Below, piece by piece: positions 1-13,819 of a DNA stretch of 64,000 bases. The notes beneath the pieces were generated by a model, which was given only the letters and a program-made list of their open reading frames with translations, did not search any database and was not told the origin of the DNA. The stretch spans positions 12,466,001 to 12,530,000 of the forward strand of contig NC_132971.1 of NCBI RefSeq assembly GCF_047496725.1, read 5' to 3'. Numbering within the stretch: the stretch's first letter is position 1; every line of letters starts with the position of its first letter. The position numbers were made by a program, and so were the translations under genes. Source of the stretch: Anoplolepis gracilipes (lineage: Eukaryota; Arthropoda; Insecta; Hymenoptera; Formicidae).

Positions 1-3000
1 GACGATAGATTGAGAGAAGAGCGGGGAGGGGCCGATACAACATCGTAGTCGATAACTTTTTAATTACAAGAAGAGAGAGACCCTTACAAAAGACCCTCAA
101 GACTTCTGCCTTTCAAAGACGCCAACCACTCGACATAGTCGACAATGTCGGCGAAGTTGCTGGCAGTTGTTTGACAACTGTTAGCCTGAAAATAAATTGC
201 GCGAAACGCTGTTAATTTAAATGCCAGGAAACGAGGTCGGCGGAAGCATTCTCGTCACAAAAATATTTATCTTTCTAAAATATCCGGAAAAAGGAGAGAT
301 TTCTCGCGTACATTAATTGAAATTTATCTTTAAGATAAAATATACATACCTAGAAAAAACGGATGTAATATGCTCAGATGTGAATATACATAATTAATTA
401 TAAAAAGATTTGATAACATATGTAATTTTATGTAATGATATATAATAATATTCAAAATTTAGCGCTATATAATCTTATCTTGATATAATTATATTTAACT
501 AAAATTTATTTTCATATAATGTAGATATTTTATATCCTCTTAATATCAGATTCCTTAGAACATTAATAATAATAATCAGATAATAATATAATTAGATAAT
601 GTAAATCAGATCTTGCAGAATATGATAAGATCATATCGCAAAATTTCGGATTTAATTATATGGCTAGATTATATATCGCACCAAATTTCGGATAATATTA
701 TATATGTGATTTTATATATATAATTACATAAATCCATTTTTTTCAAGTTTTGAAGATATGACGAAAATTAAATTTGTAGTAATTTTACCCAAACATTTGT
801 AATGAAAATATTATCATTGAAATTATATGTCATAAAGTGTAATTTGTAATCGATTACAATTAAACAGTAATATACGGTAAATCCATGTGAAATTTTCGTT
901 TATATAATATACAACACATCCAACCAATATTCTACAATTTCAATAATCACTAAAATAAATCAGAAATAAGAGCAGAACTGAATTCACATAATGAATAAGC
1001 AAAGGAATGCTTGAGTACGCTTGCATCGCTTTTTGAATTTATTGAAAAAAGGCAAGAAAAAAGAGAAAAGGCGAGTTGTTGCCCGTGTGCACATCGAAGC
1101 TATCGAGCTAGAAATAAACGTAAGTTCCTAGAGAAAATTTGTGAGATGGTTTTTCATCATTCCTTAAAGACAGGAAAATTGCAACGAGCCGGAAAGACTA
1201 AAAGAAACAAGGAAATAGGTTGAACGAAAGAAGAAGGGGAGGGGAGAAAAGGACAGGAAAACCGGACCGTGTGCAGAAGAAATGTTGGAGTCGGGGGTCA
1301 AGAGCTCTTAGAAATCCGAGAGATTGAAATTCGAGGCGTCTTCGTCCACCCGGACGGTCCTTCTTATTTACGAGACTTTCAATTACACCCAGACTCAGGC
1401 CCAGGCAGCTATCCACCGTAATGTCTCTTCCATTTTTCTTCGGTACTCGCGCCACGTGACTGCGCTGCAGTCTATACTATTAAATCAATTCGTCCGTAAA
1501 ACAATTGCGCCACGATCATTCCTCCATGCGGCCAATGTAATTTGTGCTATGCTAGATATCGAGGCAACATCGAGCGAAATTAACGCGACATTATTAATTA
1601 CGGTAATGGCAGGTTGACAGATAGACGCGGTCAGAAAGATGCATCTATTAAATATGGATAGGCCACACATATTTCTGATTATATATTGAGAATTATAAGA
1701 GAATTCGATTATGATAAATTCCCGTTAATCAAAATCTCTGATTAAAGCTTGATACAAAATTATCAATCGACCTAATTTCGGCTAAACAGATTTATCCAAC
1801 GTAATTATTATTAATTTCGCGTTATATCTCTTTATATACGTAAAAGCGATATAAAACTCGAGACAATCATAATTCGAGAGACAACGCACAGAATAACGAG
1901 AAAAATGGATTTTTATGAAGCAGAAAAGGAGACTTTCAGCGAGAGATCTAAGAAACGAGCGAACTTCTGAAAATATTGTCTGGCGGATAGCAACGCTTTT
2001 GAAGCAATGAAGCATGAACGGCTTAACTATGGCGTGACATTTCTCCTACGGCCTTCCTGAAGATTCGTGAAAAAGACGCGTGTCCTTTCGTCTGGAATAC
2101 AGACACCCAGGAAATCTCGTATACTCGAAGAACATCTTTCAAACGATCGTAAATGTCATCTTTTTTTTTTTTAACGGAGAATACTCTATCCTTTTTCTCT
2201 TTTTCATAAGCAAACAAAAAGATCCAGATCGTTTGATATAAAGTTGATTAAAAAAGCTTGCAAAAACCTTTACGTTCATATCTGAACAAAAGTGACAAAG
2301 ATAAAATATTAATTAAATATCATAATATGTATACTTGATATAACGTTCAACAAAATTAATTATGCGAATACACGTGAGGGATGTGATATATTTACAAGTG
2401 TATTTAGTTATGACATATTTTAATTTTTTTATTAAAAGAAAATTTACTAATTTATTTTTAATTGCCATGATTGTAATTGTATTCCAAGAATTTCGTACTT
2501 TTTCTTAGCAGAAAGCGTTCTAAGCAACAGTCTAATGGAAATGAAGTCAACTTTTCGTGATGAATTTCCGAGAAATAGTCTATCTATATTTTCGCGCGCG
2601 TATCTGCACGATACCATCTACATCGTATTATTCGCACCCTTGTTCCCAGAGTAGATATTTGCCTCTAATCAATACGCCTAACCTCTGACCTATTATCACA
2701 ACTTGGTAGCGAGATCTTCTTCCATTATGAGATATCGTTTCGCAAGACTTAAACTATTATGGGGCTGCAACAAATTGTTCAATAAAATTCTTTCAAATAC
2801 TATACCACAGGCGATCAATCTCTCTTCACTTGATGATGCTTTATTCCAAGTACTTTAAACATTACAATTTGTCATAAAATAAATCGTGACGTAAAATTGA
2901 ATAGCGAATTAGAAAAAAACTCCACTGTAAAAAGTGTCTACGAACTTTAGACATATTTTTGTCTGGACTTTTTATCTGAATCTTCAAATCTGTATCTGAA

Positions 3001-5347
3001 ATTAATTCATTTTAGATAATCTGTTTTAATCATCAGAATAGTTTTTCTAAAAATTCAGAAAAATATCTGAAAATTTAAACACTCTTCTGAAAATTATTTA
3101 AAAATTCAGACAATATATCATCTGTAAGAAAACCTTAGATACCGTGAAATTTTTACATACTGTCTGAATTTTCAGACATTCTTCTGAACTTTCAGACAAA
3201 TTATTCTGCTGATTAAAACAGATGAAATTACTACACCCATCTGGAAATTCAAATAAAAATGTGCGAATTCTTAGGCAGTTTTTAATAATGATTACTATAT
3301 CATCTATTGATCGTACATTACTTCTTTCCTTCTCTTTCATTTAACATTTAGATTCTTCATCATTTAATTACTTCATTTATTTTTTATCAAAATCATAATG
3401 TTTATTGCTGATTTATTTAATGTTTAATACTTTGGTATCTATTTTACTATTTAACTTTGTTTCTCATAATCCTTGTAATTACAATGACTTTGTTTTGGCA
3501 TAAGCGAATAAATACAAAATGATTATTGACGTTTTCACGACTAAAGAGCCTGCTACTTTGGATTACAAAGTAGACCGGATACTTAAACAACGGTTATTTT
3601 CTTGATTTATAATTGATTACGAAATCCCGTGAACCTAATCGCGGGGACACATTGTAGATCGCATAACTCACGCTTGGAATCTTGGTCAGTAGAATAGAAC
3701 GCGGCAAACATGCACGATCTTGATTAGTCTAATTCGTGCAACACTTTACAAGCTCGCCGGCTTTGCTTGCTTTCATTGTAAGATTATGCGCGCAAACTGA
3801 TGTACGATAGGTACACCGTGTCTCGAACATTCTGCTGACTCATATGTACATACTGATTGTAGGGTCAAGGCTTTTATTACGTCTACCTTGTTCAATGATT
3901 GGAGTAACGCACGAATTAAACATGCATGACGTTATTATTCGAACTAATTTATAAAAATTATTCACGATTTTTATATTTATTAGACGATATTTATATAAAT
4001 CAATCACTTTTCAAAGCAACAAAGAGTAATCGTGAGTTATGAATTTTATGTTGTCATCCTGATACAGGAGTGATAATAATAATCTCAATCTTTTTGTCCA
4101 TTATAATTTGACGATTATATTTAAAATAATAAAAATCACAGTAATTTTAATTGATCTCTTAGCCAATTATATGATTAAAAATCATTGCTACATGCTTAAT
4201 CAGATTGAAATAAACGGTATTTTGTAAAAATTAAAATTTGTCTACATTATAAAGATGCAAAACTTGGAAATAAAAAATAATTTTTCGCGCAAAATAAAAG
4301 CAGTGTGAAAATAAAAGATTGCACAGACATAATATTAATTTCTTCCATCGTTTTCGTTCCGATTAAAATTCGCAGCGATTCGTGCGACTCGATCTGCAGA
4401 TATCGCAAAGATATTGCGTGATCTGACCAAGGTCGTCAGCATACGAGAAGGGGAGGGGGGCGGCGGGGGAAAGAGGGAAGGGGGAGCTTCGCGTGATCCG
4501 GGAATCAACGCTGCGCCAAAGTGATTACGTGCGATCTTGGTCAGCCCGCTGAGCCAAGCAGAAAACGTTTCTCGGGCGAGAGTTGCTCTACTTAACGTAA
4601 CAGGAAATCGGCTGCTGTGCGGCCGTTGTGACCATTAGATCAGAGCTCTCGTAGGTAGGTAATGCGGAACCGTATCAGCCCGCGGATTCAAGGGCCGTTT
4701 GTTTGGCTGACCGAGGCCATCTGTATCTACTGACCCATTAAGTCAAGAACAGACCCCCTGCACTTTATGTCTCGAATCTTCGGACGTATCTACTTCTCTC
4801 TTCGCGGTCGTGTATGTCATGCAAGCTCTTACAATATCTTCTCTCCAACTTATTTTCCGAATAATGTTAATATACTGGTATTTATATCAATTTAAGGATC
4901 CCTGACAATACCTCAAAATTTATCTTAAATTCGATTTCATAAAATGCAGTCATTTACAATTGATTTATATTCGAATAAATGATATTGTTATAAAAACAAT
5001 AGGATTTGTATATTATTTATAAGAAACTTTTTTTTAAATAAGAAACAGTTTTCTAAAAATAAAGCTGTTATACATGCATAATATTACAATATATATTAAA
5101 ATATTTATCCAAAAGACTTTTAATTTCATAGCATTGTAATTATAATAAATTATAATTATGTAGAATATTTATTGCACTTGGAAAAAAATTCTTACAATCA
5201 GAGACTCCAATTAAATAAATTTAACTAAAAAAACATAGAGATATAAATAAATGTAAAACTCATACTATAAATAATTATTACAATATTAAAGCACATTATA
5301 TTTTTTATAAAGAAAATGTAAAGATTTTAATTTTCTTTTAATTACAG
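1..5347 (+). other. Sequence upstream of Rdl exon 2 (probably intron 1)
   Basis: No exon could be supported. The stretch is AT-rich with a GC-richer island at about 4430-4800 that includes a G-rich run near 4450-4485. A signal-peptide exon ending in phase 2 with a GT donor was looked for and not found. Small open frames at about 1011-1617 show no signal peptide or recognisable domain. It also holds a palindrome-rich repeat at about 2923-3210. Confidence 0.6.
2923..3210. repeat. Repeat built of TCTGAA/TTCAGA palindromes
   Basis: Starting at CACTGTAAAAA (2923-2933), the stretch contains at least six TCTGAA and about five TTCAGA words, several paired as inverted copies, for example GTCTGAATTTTCAGAC. 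It looks like a degenerate transposon-derived or satellite-like block. No matching right end was found. Confidence 0.45.
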
Positions 5348-5448
5348 AACAAAAGAAGGCGGCAGTATGCTGGGCGACGTGAACATTTCTGCGATACTAG
5401 ACTCCTTTTCCGTCAGTTACGATAAAAGAGTAAGGCCGAACTACGGAG
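5348..5448 (+). CDS. Rdl: Rdl exon 2: N-terminus of the mature subunit
   Basis: The exon follows a pyrimidine-rich acceptor ending ATTACAG and ends at GGAG|GTGAGT. It reads TKEGGSMLGDVNIS, then AILDSFSVSYDKRVRPNYG, plus the first base of the next glycine codon. The NISAIL segment holds an N-glycosylation sequon (NIS). GGSMLGDVN is the usual start of the conserved part of RDL after the signal peptide. The exon enters in the last base of a codon and leaves in phase 1, which fits both copies of exon 3. Length is 101 nt. There is no in-exon reason to start translation at its ATG (5375), because the signal peptide would then be lost. Confidence 0.95.
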
Positions 5449-5984
5449 GTGAGTAGGGATTTGTTTCTCCCATTTTTTTCGATAACCAAGATCATTCAAC
5501 CACCCTGGCGTGGATTTAATATCGTGCGCAAAACTTGTCAAATTCAATTACATTTAATGTGATTATCGGATTGACGTCGATTAGCGTCAATTAATTAACG
5601 ACTGTGAAATAATATACGTGCGCCGTAACAAGTTTTGCGCAAAGAGTTCTGCGTCTCATTTTTCTTTATGTTCGTTGCACTATTACGTGAATCTAAAACA
5701 TTATCTTGCAGCCAACGAAATTAAAAAAGTTAGATGACGAAAGAAATCAAATATTGACACACTGACAAACTCAATCAATTAGTGAGAGAACAGAATACTA
5801 GTACGATTCTTTCAATTCCACTTTGTTCGCTGCAAGCGCAGGAAAGAACTTTTTACGTGTGCTCGGATAAAAAAAAAATAACTGGCATCGTATTCCAACT
5901 CTTGATGCAGTGCTGAAATAAAAAAAAGTTTAAAGAAATACACTGACAGTGAATATACATATGTACAAACAGAGAGGATCTATC

Positions 5985-6015
<31 letters not shown>

Positions 6016-9000
6016 ATTTTGACGCACGAGGTAAATCGATACGCGATAAATCAAAATATAAAGCGCAAGCTTTCGAATCGGCGTAACAATGACGCGACAC
6101 AGAGTAAAACTTGGACGAAACGCTCCAGGAAATATTTTTGACGTCGCTTACCACTTCCCATATTTGCCCTACAAAAGCTGCAAGCTCTGTCGAGCATACT
6201 ACCATAAAACAAGCCTGACAGGAACAGCGCGGCAGCACGTGTACACGATTCTCGCATCGTGTTTCTCTCGCGTCGGTCAAAGGAGTAATTTGCAGTTTAT
6301 CGCGCGCGGCTCGATTACGCAGGACTATCGAAAAAAAATATCGATAAAGCTATGCGGAGACAGAAACGTGTGATTCTGACGGCAAAGATAAAAATAAAAA
6401 AAAAAAAAAAAAAAAACTCGGAGCGTTTTCTTTTACATTTTACTTTGGACAATCTGCGAGAGATGCAGTTTGTACGCGCAATTGGTGGGCGGATAGACTT
6501 TTGCGCTTTGAATAAATGCCAGACGCGATGCGAATTTCGCGGTCGAATAAATGGGATGCTTATAAAACACGGGAATATTAAAGAGCCATTAGGCCAGTTT
6601 CGAATGAGCGCACTCGCCAGAGTCGACGGTCAGTTAGAAGCAATTAGTGTCCGCCAACGGACAGTCTGTCCCAATTTCGGGCTATAGGTCCGGCCAAAAA
6701 GTCACCGCATGTGTTTCAACATAGGCTGAACCGCGACGGAACGATTATCGGTGTCGGGAAAGCACTTTACGTTTATGATTCATGTATCGACAATTTTACA
6801 AACGACAAAGACACATTTTCGAGGATGGCCTCTCGTGGGTAGGGCAGGGCGGGGCTGGAACGCTTCGATAAAACTCGGATCGATGCTAGGGACGCTCCAC
6901 GGGTTGCCACGGGTTACCGTTAACGGCATCTCCGCAACCGACAAGAGACAGAGAGAGACTCTTTCTCTGCATCTTTTGTCTTCAATTACGATTTTGACTT
7001 TGATTTCGACCTTCGCGTCTTCGTACTCCCTCCCTCTCGCCTCCTCCTTTCTTTCGTCCCAAATTCTATTCCAGGACCACATTTGGACTTTCGTGAACAT
7101 ACGTTTCTTTCCTGTCCCGATCGCTGACAGAAATGACGGCCGGCTTTACATATTTGGTCCGCTCCCATTTACTCCCTCAAGAGGAGATTTGGGATTTAAT
7201 TAGACCGAGAATTATTTTAGTTGTTCATTTTTGACGAAGCTAAAAATGTTTACCGATAACCATTGATTTATTCGAAATGTATTTTCGCTCATAGTTATAA
7301 TTGCTATTACACGTCAGATATGAAAACCGAAAAAGCGGTTAACCGAATAATTAAAAGCTTTAATTCGTATATATGCCGCGTGTAGTTAAAATTACAAGTG
7401 CTGCAATTACGAATTCTCAGCGTGTAGTGGAATAAAATAAACACGCATTCAGCATATTATCATTTAATTACGTACATTCCATGTAACCATATTAAATATT
7501 GCACATAAACCGCTTCAATATTGAAGAAATATATTCAATTTATTATACTTTGTAATCGAAAATTGTTTCAGTTATAGTAATCAAAAATGAATCAACAAGC
7601 TTTCAATGAAACGAGAAACCTTGCCAACTGAAATTGATCGAAAACACATAAAATACAATCTATCTTTCGATTCAAACTACTTCGGTTCAAACTACTTCTA
7701 AAAGATGTATTAGTAAAGAATGACTTTGACGCAAACTCGGGATTGAACTGTCAAACGAGCATTTTCATTTTTTTGCGAAACGCATCCAGACAAAACATAA
7801 TATTTATGATAAATATTCATAAATATTTTCACTATTTATTTCTTTTTTAAATATTATATAAATATTTTATACATATTTTATATTAACCCTCCGTCAGTCG
7901 TCTATCTAATTCCTAACACTTGTTAATTTCTTTTTTACTTTTTTCACGTACCTTTTGCCTGATCTATCAATCAAATGCTAATGAAAAAAAAAAGTGTTCA
8001 AGAAGCAGAGGAAAGTTAGTCTGTGAGACAATACATTGCGACCATCTATAAATAAAAAAAATATTACTAAATATGATCAACAAAAGAAGGTTAACAAAAT
8101 TATGAAAATTATATTATTTATATTATTAAAATATAGAGTAAATATTTTATATAATATATATAGTAAATAAAACAACAATAAATGTTTAGTAATACAATTT
8201 TGTAAATATTTATCAAACTTTTGCCAGGATATTTAGGATAAAATTCTTTATCATCTGTTCAACCTAAGATTACAAAAATATTTATGAAATATTTTGAATA
8301 GAGAGAGAGAGAGATATTTATAAAATATTCAAATATTTATAAAATCTTCAACCATTATTATAAATATTTTATAAACCTCTTATAAATATTATATGCTATC
8401 TGGATATATTATTATTGTCGATAGATTGCAAAAAAGGTGTATTAAATAGCGTATCGTCGATTCGAATCGTCGATATTCGCGTCTCTCGTCGTTGATACGG
8501 AATTCGTTCGATACAAGTTTTTAATATTTAAAATTTAGATCGCGCTTTGTATACGCGAACATTACGGAAACGGGCACGAGAATACCGTGACCGGACGTGG
8601 GATAAACAGTTGCCGCTGGTCTCTTCGACTCGTGTCGCTTCATTGGATATTCCTCGGAGCGCAGCCGCGGATTTTCAAACAGCTCCACCGACGCGGTCCA
8701 AGGCCTATGTAAAATGACAAAATACGTGACAGGAAATTCGAAATGTTTGCGCTCCATAAACTGGCTTGACGTAATAATAAACAACACAACTTTTCACGTC
8801 CGTGTTAAAAAGAGCTTCCCGACTCAGACAGAATTGCAACAAATAAACTCATTAAATCGAATATATTTATAATTCATAACGCGTTTGTTGATGCAATTTA
8901 CAAAATGTACTATAGAAGTATATTTTTTATATATAAATATATTTTTTATATACATGTTTATAAAAATATTTAATATAAATATTCTATAGATATCTTTTAT

Positions 9001-10473
9001 TATTTTCTTTTTATTTATATAAAATATTGTCAAAAATATCTAGATTCTGAACTATGGAGCTTTTTAAGCTAAAATATTGTCAATCAAAATAATGTCCAAT
9101 GATGTAAAAAAAGATATTATAAAAACACAAACATAAAAACATCTATAAATAATCTAGGAATATATGGGCACATGCTTGGCTGATGACTGCGATTTTTCAA
9201 CTCCATAGTCGATTATTAATTTTTGTTCTTTCTCAGTTGCATCACACATGTGTCTCGTATATCTTTTATTTGTTTTTTTTTTTTTTTCGGAGTAAAGCTC
9301 TCTCATGGGTGATCGGTTTGCACGAGCGAGGCATACTGGGCGCGTTTCAATTAACTCGATACCACGTCGGCCGTGCGTTTTCCAGCGTGTACGCGAGAAC
9401 GTCATTGTGAAATATGTGTCCCATATGGGATGTTCCTCGGCTATAGGGGCTTTAAAAACATCCTAGAAATGGAAATGAAGATATATCGGTCGAGTGGCGC
9501 ACGATGGCGTTGGCAGAGCCGTTGTTTACGAGTCAACTTTATCGCGAAAATGCCAACGTGAACACGTATACTCGCCTCGTATTCGTTAACCCCTTTTACC
9601 AATTCGCGCCCTTCGTTTTTTCGCCCTCTCCTCGACAAACGGTTCTTTCCATCCGCACCTGGCTTTCCGCTCTCTCCCTCTCTCTCTCTCTCTCTTTCTC
9701 TTACCCTCTCTCGTTCACCCTCTGCCTGAAATTCTCGTCCATAAACTTTTCTCGGTGAGATACCGCTTGATCGACCGCGATTACATTTTTCCGCTTCGTC
9801 TTTACGGCCGACCAATTCGACCGGCAGCAGATTTATCGATTTCAAAAGCGCTTTCGTGTCTCACATCTGGTATAGACCATTGGAATTCTCACGAATCCTC
9901 GTCAGTTTTTGAATTTAGATTTTGTAAACGTTGTGAAAGAGAAATATATCTTATATCACGTTGAAATAACGTAAACAATTATTTAGACATAAAAAATAGT
10001 AATTTGTGTTTAATTTTATATGACAAATGATAAAGAAATTAGTGATCACATAGCTACGAAAAAAAAAATATATATTCTTGACGAATAACTAATGTATTTG
10101 ACAGGTTTAACATTAAAAAAGAAAGAATAAACGAAAAAGATCAATAATTTTTCGATTATTCAGCACTCTTCAATTTAATACCATTAACTTAAAAAATGTT
10201 AACTTGTTTCGATTTTGAAATTAAATGTACATATAACAAATAAATCTTGGAAAACAACGTTACACAGTGTTGTAAATAATAAAACGGATAGAAGCAAAGC
10301 CTTCTTTGGGAAATAATAACAACCGAGCACATGTAAATTAGCTGATGAATTATTATCAGACGTGTTTCGTCTAATCGAAAGCGATTACCACTTTCAGCGA
10401 TCCATCCAACGTAGCGACATCACCAACATGCCATTTTGCATTCACAGTAAACTCACAAAACGCTACCGAATGA

Positions 10474-10512
<39 letters not shown>

Positions 10513-13500
10513 CAATATGTGTGATATTCGTGAGATTAACGAACGAATGCCATACAGTCACTCTCACCAAGTGTAGCTTGTGTGGCCGCGGCCGGAAAAA
10601 CCGGCGACTCAGACTTACTAACCTTCGATTTCAGGTCCTCCCGTCGAGGTGGGCGTCACCATGTACGTCTTGAGTATCAGCTCCCTATCCGAAGTGAAAA
10701 TGGTACTACCTCTAGGTCTTACTCAGTAATTTCCGCTGAAAGTTACTTATTAACTGTCGTTCTCAGCTAAACACAAAATCCTCCACTCCCCTTCTCCCCC
10801 ATCGGTCTCTTCGCTCAAGCAACCACACTTTTTAGTGCCCGTGTATTTTCAAATTCAACGATTGCTGCTGATCGTTACTGAATTGTCATCAGCATCTTTT
10901 TATTCACACTGACACACACACATACACACATACACACACACCACACACACAAACACACACACACACACACGAGAGCATAGACACATCTGGGAGATACACG
11001 AGCATATTTCATTATAATGTTGTACATACACGCGCACACGAGTGTGCATTCTTCCCATTGTTTTGATCAATCCTCCAAAGACTATATACATTAAAATAAC
11101 TATGTGTATGTACAGATTCGGAAAATTATACACTACGCAATATAATTTTCACTCTATTTGTGTTTGCAGTTATTAAGGCACATAAACGTCCCATTATTGT
11201 CTCGTTAGATAAACAGGTAGTTTAGCACAATGCATAATGTGATTCACAATTTATTTGAAAAATCAACAAAGATAACGAGAGAGCAAGACATATTGATTCT
11301 AGCGGTTAAACTCTCAAAATATCGATTGCATTAACGATCAACAATTTGCAATCCGGGCGGTTTTTCCGGGCGTCGTCTGTGTCGCTTCAATGAAATAATT
11401 CACTTGTGTCGTTAATCACGCACTAATTGGAGCGATACTTTCAGCGGTCGAATCGGTCCTTCAATAAACACGTCCCGTTGTTTAATATGTACATTCTTTG
11501 TGAAGCGTGAATTATCTTCGTTATCTAACGAAGGCCGGGTCACGGGATTATTTCGCTTCGAACGCGCACACATAACGATCGATTAATTGCTGCTCCGCGA
11601 GTTGTAATCTCTCATCTCGTTTTAGTACAACGAAAAAAACTTGGTCCTCGAGACACCATCGATCGAGACGAGACGAGAGAGACAACCTGACGATGAAATC
11701 AGTTTGCTTGTCGGGCGCAGATGCTCATCGCCTTAGGTTATACGCTTCTTTGATGTGTTTTTCATTTAACGACGACGTTTGGAATCGCGACAATTGCATA
11801 ATGCGATTAATTCCAACGCGAACAATTCCAACTTCTCGAGGTAAAACATTAAATTTCTTAGTGCGTTCTGAGGAATCAATTAAACGCAAATATGCAGAAG
11901 AGAATCAATTGCTACTCCATGAAGCTACGAATACAGAAGAGAGTTGCCTATATCGTACTATTTAGGAAATTTTACGTTGTATGTCCTATTTGGCATTAAA
12001 TTGTTACGCAGGTTAATATTGGATATTTTTTTAGTTAATGTTTAAGACACCTATGGTTAGATTTAACCTTTTGTCAAAAACAAATTAATTTATTATAAAT
12101 CTTTTTACGACCTAGTGTAAAAAATATGGTTTAAGCAGTAAAATCTCTAATTGGTCTTCTAAATCATAACTTTCTTTAAAAATAGTAAATTTGCGAATGG
12201 AAATAAAAAAAATGTGAATGAGCATAGAAATAATTTACTAATACATACCTGTTTATATAAAACAAATAAAGAAACATCCAATATATAATATTTAATGATA
12301 TAATAATATATATTTATATTATTAATATTATTAATAATATATTTAGTTTACTAATTCACATTTCATATTAAATCATGTTTTATCAATAACAAATAAGGAA
12401 GAAAATTCAAGATAAAAATATTAAATGACATATTTATAAGTAACAGTTGGAATAATAATAAATTTTTACCTTTTTTATATATTTTCTTAAATCATACTGG
12501 TACGATTTAAAAACCTTATGAACTAATTTAAGAAACATGATCAATTTATTTATAAATTTGATGTTGATTTAATCTTTATAATAAATGTAATATATACGAA
12601 AAAATAAATGTAAAATATTTTACAATAAACTTACTTTTAGAAAAATACAAAAACACAGAATAAAACTGTATGATTAGATTATTATCAAGTAAAATATATT
12701 GGTTAGAAGTTACATTAACCGTATCAGATCTTTTTAAATAATAGCACGCATAAAATAAGATGTAATCTGGCAACTTTTTATTTATACTTTTGATTGCTCA
12801 TTTATTTCATATGTTTACCATTAGGTATGGTTTATATTCATTAATTATGAAGAAATTTATAAGATACGCGATTTAGTAAACCAGTACGATATAAGCAACT
12901 CTCCGACATTTCTTGAGCAAAATTAATCCTTAAACAACATAAATATTTTTCGCGTTTTCAATCATATCAGAGTTATCGATCGATTTTTATAATTTGATTT
13001 TCTTTGTGACATCACGTATTTCGAGTCACTATGAAAGAAACAACGCTCTGTCAAAACACTTGCTTATTAAATATAAACAATTTTCAAAATAGATGTAATA
13101 AAATGATACGATTTCATATTGTGCGTGTGTGTTTTGTTCTTATATTATGCATTTTTTAAAATTTAATTAACATAACACAAGACTCGAGAAACATTTGATT
13201 ACTGATTGATAAAAAAAGAATTATTCCGTAATACATAATTTGCTTTACGAATATGAATTCTTAAAAAAGTAAATTTTTTCGTTTCTATCAAAATGGCAAA
13301 ATTATTTTAGTTTACACATTCTGCAAATATATATTTATTGTTCGCAGACATAACGGCATAAAAATTATGTTAGTATTTCATGTATAAAACGCACTTTGCG
13401 CGCGATAACGATTACGCGATGCGGTTTACCGCTTGTACTTCGGAACTACCGAAATAAAGCCAACCAAGCCGAATCTCCTAACTCACTTGATATATTGTAG

Positions 13501-13787
13501 TGCCTCGTGGTCTGTCCGCTTATCGCGGTACTAGTTTACACCGACATAGAAATGTGTGTGCGCGTGTATGACCTTATACGCACTCTCCCGTACATACACA
13601 GACACACATACCCACACAACATAATATATATATATATATATATATATTTTAGTAGCGAGCAACAGAAAAAAGACACTACTAAAAATGGACAAAGTACTAT
13701 TTCATATTTCAGATAATAAATATATACTGGCTATCCTCTACGCTCGGGAAACGAAGCTGTAGTTTTAGCAAACGGGACTGCGTAGCT

Positions 13788-13819
<32 letters not shown>

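Larger units (their letters stand above)
5449..10634 (+). other. Rdl intron 2
   Basis: This 5.2-kb intron lies between exon 2 and the first exon 3. It contains a nested inverted repeat just after the donor (5525-5641), poly-A runs (5985-6010 and 6397-6415), GC-richer segments with accidental open frames (6090-7200, 8520-8790 and 9340-9850), an AT-rich terminal-inverted-repeat element (7784-8405) and a GAAA microsatellite. No coding sequence was recognised. Confidence 0.85.

Noticed and set aside
1011..1617. Short open frames at 1011-1223 and 1324-1617 as candidates for Rdl exon 1
   Set aside because: Neither encodes a signal peptide ending near a phase-2 donor, and no residue similarity to an RDL leader was seen.
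5930..7203. Overlapping open frames on both strands in GC-richer intron sequence
   Set aside because: They overlap each other, run through poly-A tracts and show no domain or splice pattern.
7883..8094. TTAA-bounded segment resembling a piggyBac-type element
   Set aside because: The two ends share only TTAACC and a few further bases. This is too weak to call on its own, so it is noted within the larger element.
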